NCBI GenBank assembly: GCA_964467345.1
Contig: CAYXPY010000005.1
Span: forward strand, 15,413-79,412
From: SM1-50 sp964467345
Lineage (GTDB): Archaea; Thermoplasmatota; E2; DHVEG-1
DNA length: 64,000 nucleotides
Direction: 5' to 3'
This document shows positions 38,445 to 46,573 of this stretch, in pieces. The position numbers and the translations under genes were made by a program. Within the stretch, counting starts at the first letter, position 1, and the number at the start of each line of letters is the position of its first letter. A model generated the notes under the pieces. It made no database searches. It had not been told where the DNA came from and was given only the letters and a program-made list of their open reading frames with translations.

Positions 38445-38867
38445 ATGATGAGTAAAAAACTGCTGGGTTTCTGTGGATATCGCTGTGATTTATGCCCTGC
38501 GTCTATAGAAAATATTGACAGACTCACCGATAGATCGACCCTTCGGAAGGGATGGAACCATTTTTTCGGGTTCGATGTCCCTGAGGAGAGGATTCTCTGT
38601 GTCGGTTGTGCTGGAATTGGGAATCATTTAGATACGGACTGTCCTGTTCGACCCTGTGCACTTCGCAATCATGTACAGGATTGTTCGTCCTGTGCGCTGT
38701 TTGAATCCTGTGGTACCTTACGTTTGCGTGCGGACATCCTTGATGGGGTAAAAAAGAATCATCATGGGGAAATCTCAAAGGAGGAGTATCAATTGTTCTT
38801 GCGTCCCTATGAAGGAAGGAATGAACTGGAAAAACAAAAAAAGAAGAGGAAATCGCATGGGGTATAA
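38445..38867 (+). CDS. DUF3795 cysteine-rich protein
   Basis: The 140-residue product has the DUF3795 pattern: GFCGYRCDLCPA near the N-terminus, then CVGCAGIGNHLDTDCPVRPCALR and CSSCALFESC. Nine or more conserved cysteines suggest metal or Fe-S binding. ATG 38445 and ATG 38448 are both possible. It overlaps the following alkyltransferase-like gene by 11 bases and heads a four-gene operon. Confidence 0.85.
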   Translation: MMSKKLLGFCGYRCDLCPASIENIDRLTDRSTLRKGWNHFFGFDVPEERILCVGCAGIGNHLDTDCPVRPCALRNHVQDCSSCALFESCGTLRLRADILDGVKKNHHGEISKEEYQLFLRPYEGRNELEKQKKKRKSHGV

Positions 38868-39357
38868 ACGGAAATCATGGCAGGAAAAACTTGCTGACAA
38901 GAACAATCTTCCGAAGATTCTCAAACTGCAGAAAAATTTCCCCTGTTACAATGCGGTCCACAAGATGGGAGCACAGGTCGGCGATGCTGTTGTCTTGGTC
39001 AACCCCAGTGAAGTCGTCAGCCTTATGAAACAGGTCCCCAAAGGAACACTTATCACGCTCGTTGATATCTGCAAAATACTCGCTAAAAAGCATGGTGTCG
39101 ATGCATGCTGTTCACTGACGGCCGGTATTTTTGTTATGACGGCAGCAAATGCAGCTGAAGAGGCGACATTCCAGGGAAAACCCCTTGGTATCCCCTACTG
39201 GCGGACTCTGAAGGCAGATGGTTCCTTAAACGAGAAATACCCGGGAGGGGCGCTAGCTCAGAAAAAACTACTTGAAGCGGAAGGATTTACCATATTGAAA
39301 AAAGGAAAACGATATGTCGTGGAAGATTTTGAGAACTATCGTGGAGCAGTGAGATGA
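38857..39357 (+). CDS. Divergent MGMT/alkyltransferase-like protein
   Basis: The 166-residue product from ATG 38857 (GAGGAAATC upstream) resembles the DNA-binding domain of O6-alkylguanine-DNA alkyltransferase. VPKGTLITLVDICKILAKKHG corresponds to the helix-turn-helix entry and IPYWRTLKADGSLNEKYPGG to the active-site segment. The canonical PCHR cysteine motif is replaced by PYWR, so it should be non-catalytic in alkyl transfer, like alkyltransferase-like damage-binding proteins. Internal cysteines (DACCS) could have another role. Longer readings from 38764 would sit inside the upstream gene. Confidence 0.72.
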   Translation: MGYKRKSWQEKLADKNNLPKILKLQKNFPCYNAVHKMGAQVGDAVVLVNPSEVVSLMKQVPKGTLITLVDICKILAKKHGVDACCSLTAGIFVMTAANAAEEATFQGKPLGIPYWRTLKADGSLNEKYPGGALAQKKLLEAEGFTILKKGKRYVVEDFENYRGAVR

Positions 39358-39827
39358 TGGATAAAGATGAATGTTGCCCGAAGTTTGACCCTGCCCCTTG
39401 GGATGGGAAGCTGTTTGAATGGAACCAGAAGAAATTCGTTAAGGATCATGTTACCACGTTTTTTTTCATACCTTTGAATTTCGGAGTTGTCATGAGACGG
39501 CTTGATGAAATACTACGGCAGTCATCAGCAAGCAGTCCTGACTGTGTCTGCTTATCAGAGCACACATCGAAATGGAACATGGATGTATACCTTGCGGTCG
39601 ACAAGGAGATTCCCGGCGCTGAGAATCTGACATTGAACGGGAAGTTCCTCAGTAAAGTCTACGAAGGTCAGTTTCAGGAAACAGAGCGTTGGTGTAAGGA
39701 TTTTGAGCAGTTCGCCGCAGAGAAAAATGTGAAGATAGCAAAATGGTACATGTGGTATACCACCTGTCCGAAATGCGCCAAGAAATACGGCAAAAACTAC
39801 GTGGTGATCATAGCTGCAGTCACCTAG
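39354..39827 (+). CDS. Conserved protein of the CCPxFDPxPWD type, unknown function
   Basis: The 157-residue product starts with KDECCPKFDPAPWDGKLFEW, a pattern I recognise from a small uncharacterised family sometimes called hydrolase without evidence. Its C-terminus has TTCPKCAKKYGKNYVVIIA, a possible zinc site pairing with the N-terminal CC. It overlaps the preceding gene by four bases (ATGA) and is cotranscribed with it. No catalytic residues can be assigned. Confidence 0.75.
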   Translation: MMDKDECCPKFDPAPWDGKLFEWNQKKFVKDHVTTFFFIPLNFGVVMRRLDEILRQSSASSPDCVCLSEHTSKWNMDVYLAVDKEIPGAENLTLNGKFLSKVYEGQFQETERWCKDFEQFAAEKNVKIAKWYMWYTTCPKCAKKYGKNYVVIIAAVT

Positions 39828-39848
39828 TTGTTCCTCATCGAGGCTATC

Positions 39849-40520
39849 ATGAGACCGAAGGTTATCCTTCACAACTCCATCAGCCTTGATGGTTCCCTTA
39901 CTTCTTTTGAACCAAACATGCAGCTGCATTATCAAATCGCTGGATGGTACAAACCTGACGTCCATCTCATTGGTTCAAACACTATCAAAGCAGGAATCGA
40001 ATTATTTGGAGACGGTGTTCCTCCGGAGCGTCCCTCTGATTTTCAGAAACCAAAAAGAGACGTGAAGCTCCCGCTCTGGGTCATTATTGACTCAAGAGGA
40101 ACACTTGAAGGCTTGTTGCATACCTGCAGGCGTTTCGAACTCTGCCGGGATGTCGTCGTGATCGTCTCAAAAAAGACATCGAAGCGGTATCTCCAGTATC
40201 TAGATAATCGACAGTATGATCATCATTGCGTCGGTACAAACTCAGTTGACCTCAAAGAGGCACTTTACCTTTTATCGAAAAAGTATCACGTAAAGAAGGT
40301 TTTGACAGATACTGGTAGGATCCTTGGAAATCTCCTGCTTAATCAAGGCTTGGTTGATGAGATAAGCTTGCTTGTTCACCCGGTGGTTGTTGGAAAGGCA
40401 TCATATACCATATTTTCTGACATTGAAAAGAACCTGACTGTCTTTCTTGTGAAATGTAGACGAATGAAGCAGCATTATATCTGGTTAGTCTATCAAACAA
40501 AGGAGAGAGGTTCTGTCTAG
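39849..40520 (+). CDS. RibD C-terminal/dihydrofolate-reductase-like protein
   Basis: The 223-residue product matches the reductase domain of RibD: MRPKVILHNSISLDGSL at the N-terminus, GSNTIKAG, LWVIIDSRG, VLTDTGRILGNLLLNQGLVDEISLLVHPVVVG. It probably binds NADPH and reduces a pyrimidine, pterin or flavin-precursor substrate. No deaminase domain is fused, and no riboflavin genes are nearby. ATG 39849 with GAGG upstream is preferred over the in-frame TTG at 39828. Last gene of the DUF3795 operon. Confidence 0.85.
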   Translation: MRPKVILHNSISLDGSLTSFEPNMQLHYQIAGWYKPDVHLIGSNTIKAGIELFGDGVPPERPSDFQKPKRDVKLPLWVIIDSRGTLEGLLHTCRRFELCRDVVVIVSKKTSKRYLQYLDNRQYDHHCVGTNSVDLKEALYLLSKKYHVKKVLTDTGRILGNLLLNQGLVDEISLLVHPVVVGKASYTIFSDIEKNLTVFLVKCRRMKQHYIWLVYQTKERGSV

Positions 40521-40579
40521 GCGTTTTGGAAGGGTTTTTTTCGTCATGATTAAATAACATAATCATGATATTTCATGGT

Positions 40580-41566
40580 ATGAAGAAATTTTTCTCAATT
40601 CTTCTTCTCGGTTCTCTCTCGGTGATGTTTGCAGAGGTTTTCTCTGGGGCATCAACACTTTGGTTTCTTGACCCCTGGGGGTTGATTGTCGTATTTCCTT
40701 TGTACCTTTCTCATGCAGTGTTTTTCTTTTCAGTAGCAGTTGTTTACAAGAGAACATCTCTTCGTCAGTTGTATTTTTTCGGCATGCTCTTTGGGTTATA
40801 TGAAGCATTCATCACAAAGGTCCTCTGGTTCGGATATCCTGATTCGACAGGACCGATGGTCGGGTATTTTTTTGGTGTCGCATGGGGCGAGTTCCTGACA
40901 TTGGTGTTCTTCTGGCATCCCATTATGTCGTTCATCGTTCCTGTGCTTGTCTATGAGTTGCTCAGCAGAGATGTGCTTCCGGGGCATCACCTGTTTTTAG
41001 AGAAAAACTGGAAAACGATTCTGCTGATCATTATTCTGATTGTGATGGGTGCGAGTTTTCAGAGCAACGGAGCCAGCTATGATGTGATTCGATCTGTTGG
41101 TTCTCTGGGGGGATCTCTGCTCATTGTCTTTGTGCTGCATGGTCTTTCAAAAGGAAAAACCCTTCAGTCACTTGTCCTTGGGAAAAAAACCATGACCTTT
41201 GTCTTTGTGTATCTCTTGGTTTTGTATGGTGTGACGACAGCGGTTATTTTCCCTGAGCGGTTGCCAACGACAATTATTTCATATCTCTTGATCTTCCTTT
41301 GGTATATTGTCTGTCTTTGTCTCCTGTGGGTCGATCGATTCCCGCCCTTGACTGTTGCTTTCAATGGCTCACTCTTTTCCCAGAAAGAAATCGGGGTTTT
41401 TGCAGTCCTTCTCGTATGCCTGACCATCGTCTGTAGTTTCTTCCAGCAGATAACCTATGGGGTTCTCCTTCTGATGTTCGTGTCTCTCATGGGAGTAGGA
41501 GTCATGGTTTTCTCCTGGTCTGTGCTTTCATTGGTCAAACACAGAATCTCCCGGGGGTCGGTATGA
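40580..41566 (+). CDS. Polytopic membrane protein of unknown function
   Basis: The product has about 328 residues and nine or ten hydrophobic segments, no recognised family motif, and a short basic C-terminus. TATA-like ATTAAATAAC (about 40548-40557) is about 27 bases before ATG 40580, favouring that start as leaderless. An in-frame ATG at 40565 is the alternative and adds five residues. It may be a permease or an integral enzyme; I cannot tell. Confidence 0.7.
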   Translation: MKKFFSILLLGSLSVMFAEVFSGASTLWFLDPWGLIVVFPLYLSHAVFFFSVAVVYKRTSLRQLYFFGMLFGLYEAFITKVLWFGYPDSTGPMVGYFFGVAWGEFLTLVFFWHPIMSFIVPVLVYELLSRDVLPGHHLFLEKNWKTILLIIILIVMGASFQSNGASYDVIRSVGSLGGSLLIVFVLHGLSKGKTLQSLVLGKKTMTFVFVYLLVLYGVTTAVIFPERLPTTIISYLLIFLWYIVCLCLLWVDRFPPLTVAFNGSLFSQKEIGVFAVLLVCLTIVCSFFQQITYGVLLLMFVSLMGVGVMVFSWSVLSLVKHRISRGSV

Positions 41567-41694
41567 AGGCTTTGTGGTTTTTTCTACTTATAAACCAACC
41601 ACTATCAGATCCCCCGTCGGAACAATCATACGGAACACTGTTTCATAAACCTCTAATGAGCCGCCTGATATAACATATGTATGGTGATACAAAA

Positions 41695-42342
41695 ATGGAA
41701 ATGGATTTAGAAGTAACCAACACGGAAAAGAAAATAAAAAAAGAAATGAAGCACTTCATGGCCCTCAACGTGATGAGCATCGCCTTTGGAGGGATTGCTA
41801 TGGCTCTTGCGATTTCCTCTCTTACCGTGAATGCTCTCTCCCTGCTACAGACAACTGATTCGATACATTTGCTAAATGTGTTCTCAAACATCGGCATCAG
41901 TCTTGTTGTTGGGGTTCTTGCGCTGTGGTTTATCATCTCAACCGCTGAAGTACTGAGCAAATTCGAGGAAATACAAGAAGAGCAGAATGAGGAAAAAAAC
42001 CATGATGGTGAGAAGCTTACCACTCGAATTATCCGTCTCATGGGTTTATACCGAGAAGAACGACCACAGATAAAGCGCATGATCCTTGTCAGTAAAATCG
42101 CTGGAATCTGCTTTCTTGCAAATGCGTTCATCCAGACTGTTCTTCTTGCTTTTAATGCGAGTTCAGGGTCTGTTGCACTAGCTCCCGCAATAGGAGGGAT
42201 TCTTACGAGCCTTGTCATGGGTATTGTAGGTTTTTTCCTTCCTTTTTCTTTTCGTAAATACTCCGTCTGTTGGGATCAACGATTGCTGAAAAGCGGAGAT
42301 GTTGAAACGAAAATCGCTTCCTTCATGGAGGACGGCTTGTGA
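41695..42342 (+). CDS. Membrane protein of unknown function, paired with a winged-helix regulator
   Basis: The 215-residue product has four hydrophobic segments in two hairpins, separated by a charged cytosolic loop of about 45 residues (LSKFEEIQEEQNEEKNHDGE). ATG 41695 is chosen because GGTGAT lies six or seven bases upstream; ATG 41677 is an alternative. Its stop overlaps the start of the winged-helix gene, so the two are translationally coupled, suggesting membrane sequestration or feedback of that regulator. Confidence 0.7.
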   Translation: MEMDLEVTNTEKKIKKEMKHFMALNVMSIAFGGIAMALAISSLTVNALSLLQTTDSIHLLNVFSNIGISLVVGVLALWFIISTAEVLSKFEEIQEEQNEEKNHDGEKLTTRIIRLMGLYREERPQIKRMILVSKIAGICFLANAFIQTVLLAFNASSGSVALAPAIGGILTSLVMGIVGFFLPFSFRKYSVCWDQRLLKSGDVETKIASFMEDGL

Positions 42343-42614
42343 ACAACCGGAGAACCCAATACGAAATCTACTGGGAGATACTGACATATTGCAAGACGCC
42401 CCGGTTGATTACTCAAATAATCCAGCGCTGTAATCTCAACTCCAAGATCGGGCAGGAGTACCTGGATTTCCTTGTTTCAAAAGGGTATCTTACAAACACA
42501 CAGGAGAAAGAAAAAGTATTGTATATCACTACATCAGCTGCCAAGGGTTATGTAGAGATTTTCATGAAGTTGTATCTTGAACTTTTCAAGAACACCCCGG
42601 AATTTAAACTATGA
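42339..42614 (+). CDS. Small archaeal winged-helix transcription regulator
   Basis: The 91-residue product has a winged-helix pattern: YEIYWEILTYCKTPRLITQIIQRCNLN (helices 1-2), YLDFLVSKGYLTNT (recognition and wing), KVLYITTSAAKGYVEIFMKL. This resembles the small ArnR1/HTH_45-type archaeal regulators. GTG 42339 overlaps the preceding TGA (GTGA), so expression is coupled to the membrane protein. Targets unknown. Confidence 0.78.
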   Translation: MNNRRTQYEIYWEILTYCKTPRLITQIIQRCNLNSKIGQEYLDFLVSKGYLTNTQEKEKVLYITTSAAKGYVEIFMKLYLELFKNTPEFKL

Positions 42615-42703
42615 GATGTTCATTTAATATTTCTGTCACATGAGTAGTATTTTTTATTTGAATAATTGTCCATATCTGATTTTTTTGTATAAAATACAGA
42701 AAT

Positions 42704-42712
42704 GTATATAAA
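42704..42712 (+). promoter_or_regulatory. TATA-like promoter of a small membrane protein
   Basis: GTATATAAA predicts a start near 42735. GAAGGTGGTG follows just before the ATG at 42761. Confidence 0.45.
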
Positions 42713-42760
42713 CAAAAACTGGTTTTTATTTACAGATTTGAAGAAGGTGGTGTAAAAAAA

Positions 42761-43099
42761 ATGATAGAATGGCTCAATATTGTAGCTGGATTGATACTCT
42801 GTGTGAGTTTTTTAGATGCAGTTCCCAGCTTACAAAAATTTGCTAAATGGTTAGGCAGCTTTGATACAATTATCGGTATCATCATCATAATCTACGTGAT
42901 ATTCACGGGCACCTGGGGCATACAGGGTATCGTGGCGATACTTGCTGGTTTAATCATGATTGTGGGTATATTACCAGCCATACCAGCAATCGGAAAATCC
43001 TTAGAGAAATTCGCCAAATGGCTCGGTGGATTCCAAGGGATTATTGGAATTATCGTCCTGATAGTAGGAATACTTGGTGTATTAGGGATTATCATTTAA
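42761..43099 (+). CDS. Small hydrophobic protein with internal duplication
   Basis: The 112-residue protein is almost entirely hydrophobic, with three or four transmembrane helices. The segment FAKWLGSFDTIIGIIIII recurs as FAKWLGGFQGIIGIIVLI near the C-terminus, so it arose by internal duplication. GAAGGTGGTG gives a strong ribosome site. No family was recognised; pore- or holin-like roles are possible but unsupported. Confidence 0.7.
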   Translation: MIEWLNIVAGLILCVSFLDAVPSLQKFAKWLGSFDTIIGIIIIIYVIFTGTWGIQGIVAILAGLIMIVGILPAIPAIGKSLEKFAKWLGGFQGIIGIIVLIVGILGVLGIII

Positions 43100-43112
43100 A
43101 ATCCTTAGTCCA

Positions 43113-43139
43113 CTTTTTTTCCTTTTTTTTTAAAAAAAA
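43113..43139. terminator. Bidirectional poly-T/poly-A terminator
   Basis: TTTTTTT CC TTTTTTTTT AAAAAAAA separates the convergent small-membrane-protein gene and the ferritin-like gene. Confidence 0.4.
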
Positions 43140-43147
43140 CAGATGAG

Positions 43148-43651
43148 TTAGAGTATTCGTTCCAGTTTTCCTGCCAGTGGTGTGAGCAAGTTGATATGCT
43201 TTTTTTCCTCGTTTATCAGGAATTCCATGTGTTTGAAAAACTGATCAGGGTTGTTTCCTTTCCATAGGTTCTGTATGAATTCTTTGTCTGTGTACATGTG
43301 AAGTTTCGTATAGATATCTAAGGCGAGGTATTCGTTTTTTAATAGCTCGGTGAGGATTTCCTCATCCCATTTTCCTTTCAAATCGAATTCTTTTTGTGTC
43401 ATGCCTGCGTGATCTTCGAGTGTTTTCGTCGTGACATCGTCGAAATTTGTGATGAGTTGGGTTAGGATTCCTTTGTGTTTTTCCGAATCATGCGAGAGCT
43501 GGAAAAGCACGGTTCTATAGGTATCCTTTTTTATGGTCATGTAGGCCTGCCATTGCATGATATTTTCAAATTGCGTCTCCAACCAATAGGCTTTTCCAAG
43601 CAGCGAGAGGAACTCGTCTCTGGTGTTTATTTTAAATTCGTTGCCGCTCAT
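43148..43651 (-). CDS. Ferritin-like/rubrerythrin-type four-helix protein
   Basis: The 167-residue protein is helical with paired carboxylate and His motifs typical of ferritin-like diiron proteins: ETQFENIMQW, HDSEKHKGIL, NEYLALDIY, NEEKKHINLL. It has no rubredoxin-like C-terminal domain. TATA-like GATTTAAAAC (43674-43683, minus) is about 27 bases from the ATG, so the mRNA is probably leaderless. It is divergent from the Dps-like/peroxiredoxin genes and probably serves in iron or peroxide handling. Confidence 0.8.
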   Translation of the reverse strand: MSGNEFKINTRDEFLSLLGKAYWLETQFENIMQWQAYMTIKKDTYRTVLFQLSHDSEKHKGILTQLITNFDDVTTKTLEDHAGMTQKEFDLKGKWDEEILTELLKNEYLALDIYTKLHMYTDKEFIQNLWKGNNPDQFFKHMEFLINEEKKHINLLTPLAGKLERIL

Positions 43652-43809
43652 AGGTGATGTTATCTTGTATGTTGTTTTAAATCTCTCTGTTCGTTCTTAT
43701 GAGGTATGATAAAAGGAATCTATTTAGTTGATATCAAATGTTATGGATGATCGCTTTCATATGTAGGTTTCAGTTGCATTTTTTTTCTGAGTTGGGGTAG
43801 TATGATAAG

Positions 43810-43848
43810 TTTTAAATACTAATCTATATTACCTAATAATAATTATTA
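43810..43848 (+). promoter_or_regulatory. Promoter and palindromic operator of the Dps-like/peroxiredoxin genes
   Basis: TATA-like TTTTAAATA (43810-43818) is followed by the perfect 12-bp palindrome TAATAATTATTA (43837-43848), which overlaps the predicted transcription start. It resembles AT-rich Fur/PerR-type sites, and a Fur-family gene lies 1.4 kb downstream. Confidence 0.5.
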
Positions 43849-43883
43849 AGTAAAACTGTATGTTACTTAAGGAGATAAGAAAT

Positions 43884-44441
43884 ATGGCCGCAGAAGTCGC
43901 AAGAAAATTAGTAGAAAAAGCAGGTATCGACGTAGAAAAACTCCTCGACCTCTTAATAAAAAACGCAGCAGCAGAGCTCACAACATACTACTATTATACA
44001 ATCCTCCGGGCAAACCTCATCGGATTTGACGGAGAAGGACTCAAAGCAGTCGCAGAGGATGCCCGCATCGAAGATAGAAACCATTTCGAAGCACTCGTCC
44101 CCCGCATCTACGAACTTGGTGGAAAACTCCCGGACAACATGAAAACATTCCATGACAGGTCCGCCTGCCCACCCGCACAACTACCAAAAGACCCCACCAA
44201 TGTCAAGAAAATCGTCGAAGTACTCCTCCATGCAGAACAATGCGCAGTACGAGGATACACGGAAATCTGCAATATGACCGCTGGAAAGGACCACCGAACC
44301 TATGACCTAGCCTTAGCCATCCTTAATGAAGAAATCGAACATGAGGCATGGTTCACCGAGTTTCTCGGCAGAGGCCCCTCAGGACATTTCCGAAGACCAT
44401 CAGGAACAAACAGCCCCTTCGTCTCAAAATTCCTACAATAA
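43884..44441 (+). CDS. Dps-like (DPSL) ferritin-family protein
   Basis: The 185-residue product has the archaeal DPSL pattern: NAAAELTTYYYYTILRANLIG, EDARIEDRNHFEALVPRIYELGG, HAEQCAVRGYTEIC and NEEIEHEAWFTEFLG. These provide the Glu/His ligands of a diiron site, plus cysteines near it. The family oxidises ferrous iron with peroxide and stores it. ATG 43884 is preferred because AAGGAGAT lies nine bases upstream; ATG 43860 is the alternative. It is followed by peroxiredoxin in the same transcript. Confidence 0.92.
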   Translation: MAAEVARKLVEKAGIDVEKLLDLLIKNAAAELTTYYYYTILRANLIGFDGEGLKAVAEDARIEDRNHFEALVPRIYELGGKLPDNMKTFHDRSACPPAQLPKDPTNVKKIVEVLLHAEQCAVRGYTEICNMTAGKDHRTYDLALAILNEEIEHEAWFTEFLGRGPSGHFRRPSGTNSPFVSKFLQ

Positions 44442-44487
44442 AAACAACAAGGAATAAAACAGATTTACAAAAACTGGAGGATGAGAA

Positions 44488-45177
44488 ATGGACGAAGAAA
44501 AAAAGGAATGCTACTCAATGCCGTTGATCGGCGATAATGCACCACAGTTCACCGCAAAAACCACCATGGGCGAAATCAAATTCCCAGATGATTACAAGGG
44601 GAAATGGGTCATCCTTTTCAGTCACCCTGCTGATTTTACCCCTGTCTGCACCACAGAGTTCATGACCTTTGCATCGATGCAACAGGACTTTAAGAAGCTG
44701 AACACAGAACTCATCGGACTTTCTATCGACAGCATCTATGCACACATCGCATGGTTACGCACTATCAAAGAGAAGATAGAATTCAAGGGAATGAAAAACA
44801 TCGAAGTTACATTCCCCGTCATCGAGGACCTAAAAATGGATGTGGCAAAAAAATTCGGCATGCTGCAACCAAACGCATCAACCACACAAGCGGTCCGTGC
44901 AGTTTTTCTCATTGACCCACAAGCAAAGATACGGGCTATCCTGTACTATCCCTTGTCCAACGGTAGAAACATGGCAGAGATAAAACGCCTTCTCACCGCG
45001 ATGCAGAAATCAGACAAAGATGGCATAGCCACCCCAGCGAACTGGCAACCCGGAGATGACGTCATCATCCCACCACCAGGGTCCTGTGGACTGGCAAAAG
45101 AACGCGTCGAAAAGAAAGAAGAAGGAAAATACTGCCTTGACTGGTTCATGTGTCTCAAAAAAGAGTCAAAAAAATAG
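44488..45177 (+). CDS. Peroxiredoxin (Prx6-like/AhpC family)
   Basis: The 229-residue product has peroxidatic Cys54 in HPADFTPVCTTEF and the Prx fold (APQFTAKTTMGEI, KKFGMLQPN, AVFLIDPQAKIRAILYYP). The length and C-terminal arm (PPPGSCGLA, KYCLDWFMC) match archaeal Prx6-like enzymes with possible resolving cysteines in the tail. It reduces hydrogen and organic peroxides. It lies 46 bases after the Dps-like gene with GGAGGATGAG before the ATG, consistent with an operon. Confidence 0.94.
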   Translation: MDEEKKECYSMPLIGDNAPQFTAKTTMGEIKFPDDYKGKWVILFSHPADFTPVCTTEFMTFASMQQDFKKLNTELIGLSIDSIYAHIAWLRTIKEKIEFKGMKNIEVTFPVIEDLKMDVAKKFGMLQPNASTTQAVRAVFLIDPQAKIRAILYYPLSNGRNMAEIKRLLTAMQKSDKDGIATPANWQPGDDVIIPPPGSCGLAKERVEKKEEGKYCLDWFMCLKKESKK

Positions 45178-45257
45178 AAGTACAGAGGGGCAGTCAAAGA
45201 AGCAGTGGATATTCCATTGCTTCAACACACTTTCTTTTTCTTTTTTTTCATAAACAA

Positions 45258-45282
45258 TATTAAATATCAAAGGATAATCCTT
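45258..45282 (+). promoter_or_regulatory. Promoter and perfect palindrome before the Fur-family gene
   Basis: TATA-like ATATTAAATA (45258-45267) and the 13-bp perfect palindrome AAGGATAATCCTT (45270-45282) lie right before ATG 45287. Spacing predicts a leaderless mRNA, with the palindrome between TATA box and start, ideal for autorepression. Confidence 0.55.
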
Positions 45283-45286
45283 CCTG

Positions 45287-45691
45287 ATGACGATGGAACC
45301 GATGAAAATCAAATTCACCAACCAACGAATCGAAATTCTTGATTTCCTAAAAAACAATACCACACACCCCACGGTAGAACAAGTCTACGATGCTGTAAAA
45401 AAAAAGCTTACCAGAATCAGTAAAGCAACCGTATACCAAAACCTTAAATTCCTAGCGGAAAAAGGCTTCATACAAGAAGTGAACATCAAAGGCGTCTCCC
45501 GTTTTGAACCAAACCTCAAGTCTCATCATCATATGATCTGTCGGCAGTGCGGAAAAATCATTGATTTCGAATCAAGGGAACTGACCGAGTACTCACTCCA
45601 CATAGGAAAAAAACTCAAAGATATAGAAATCGACGCCACCAACACCAATTTTTACGGGGTTTGTTCAACCTGTAAAAAAAACAATAGTTAA
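45287..45691 (+). CDS. Fur/PerR-family metalloregulator
   Basis: The 134-residue product has the N-terminal winged helix (NQRIEILDFLKNNTTHPTVEQVYDAV, SKATVYQNLKFLAEKGFI), a hinge, and the metal part with SHHHMICRQCGKIIDF and a second CSTC pair forming the structural zinc site. The HHH segment and the following His/Asp residues suit a PerR-like sensing site. It lies between peroxiredoxin and a ZIP transporter, so peroxide or metal control of this block is likely. An in-frame ATG at 45293 is an alternative start. Confidence 0.9.
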   Translation: MTMEPMKIKFTNQRIEILDFLKNNTTHPTVEQVYDAVKKKLTRISKATVYQNLKFLAEKGFIQEVNIKGVSRFEPNLKSHHHMICRQCGKIIDFESRELTEYSLHIGKKLKDIEIDATNTNFYGVCSTCKKNNS

Positions 45692-45714
45692 ATAACAACC
45701 TTTGAAGGTAGTAC

Positions 45715-46497
45715 ATGATCGAAGACCTAGGCGCGGTTGGCAGTGCGTTTTTGTTAACAATGCTGGCTGGCCTTAGCACAGGGATTGGATCCCTTCTTGC
45801 GTATTTTATAAAAAAACCAAAGATGAGCTATCTGTCTTTCTCCCTTGGGCTCTCCGCAGGAGTCATGGTCTATGTCTCCTTTGTCGAACTATTGCCCCAG
45901 GCATTAAATACGCTTGGAGAACTACTTGCTATTTCTGCATTTTTCCTAGGAATTCTTTGTATAGGCCTTATTGATATGGTCATTCCGGAGAAGGAAAACC
46001 CTCATTCCTACAGTGGGCTTACTAACGAAACCAATAGCACCACGAACAAGACGTTACTGAGGACCGGAGTACTGACGGCACTAGCGATCGGGATACATAA
46101 TTTTCCAGAAGGCCTTGCGACCTTTGGGACTGCTCTGAACAACCTGAACCTTGGGATTGTCATTGCCTTAGCGATAGCGATTCATAACATCCCTGAGGGC
46201 ATCTCGGTGTCCATGCCCATCTATTATGCTACAAAGAGCAAAAAGAAAGCATTTACCTATTCCTTTCTCTCCGGTCTTGCTGAGCCTGCAGGAGCAGTCA
46301 TTGGATTTCTGATACTTCTCCCCTTTCTCTCCGATGAGGTTTTATATTCACTCTTAGCGTTTGTCGGAGGGATCATGGTCTATATCTCCATTGATGAACT
46401 GCTTCCCATCGCACATCAATATGGACATGGACATACCGTTATCCTCGGCGTCATCCTTGGTATGTTTGTTATGGCACTCAGTCTGATGTTCCTATAA
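45715..46497 (+). CDS. zupT: ZIP-family metal transporter ZupT-like
   Basis: The 260-residue product has eight predicted helices and the two metal-binding signatures of ZupT: HNFPEGLATF in helix 4 and HNIPEGISVS in helix 5, plus a C-terminal half ending HQYGHGHTVIL. It imports zinc, iron or manganese. It starts 23 bases after the Fur-family gene and is probably cotranscribed, implying that metal uptake is set by that regulator. Confidence 0.92.
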   Translation: MIEDLGAVGSAFLLTMLAGLSTGIGSLLAYFIKKPKMSYLSFSLGLSAGVMVYVSFVELLPQALNTLGELLAISAFFLGILCIGLIDMVIPEKENPHSYSGLTNETNSTTNKTLLRTGVLTALAIGIHNFPEGLATFGTALNNLNLGIVIALAIAIHNIPEGISVSMPIYYATKSKKKAFTYSFLSGLAEPAGAVIGFLILLPFLSDEVLYSLLAFVGGIMVYISIDELLPIAHQYGHGHTVILGVILGMFVMALSLMFL

Positions 46498-46573
46498 GAA
46501 AACAACAGCCTCTTGATTTCCCTATGTGTATTACGAAATTCAAATTTTTTTTTCTTTCTTGTCAATTGTCTCC

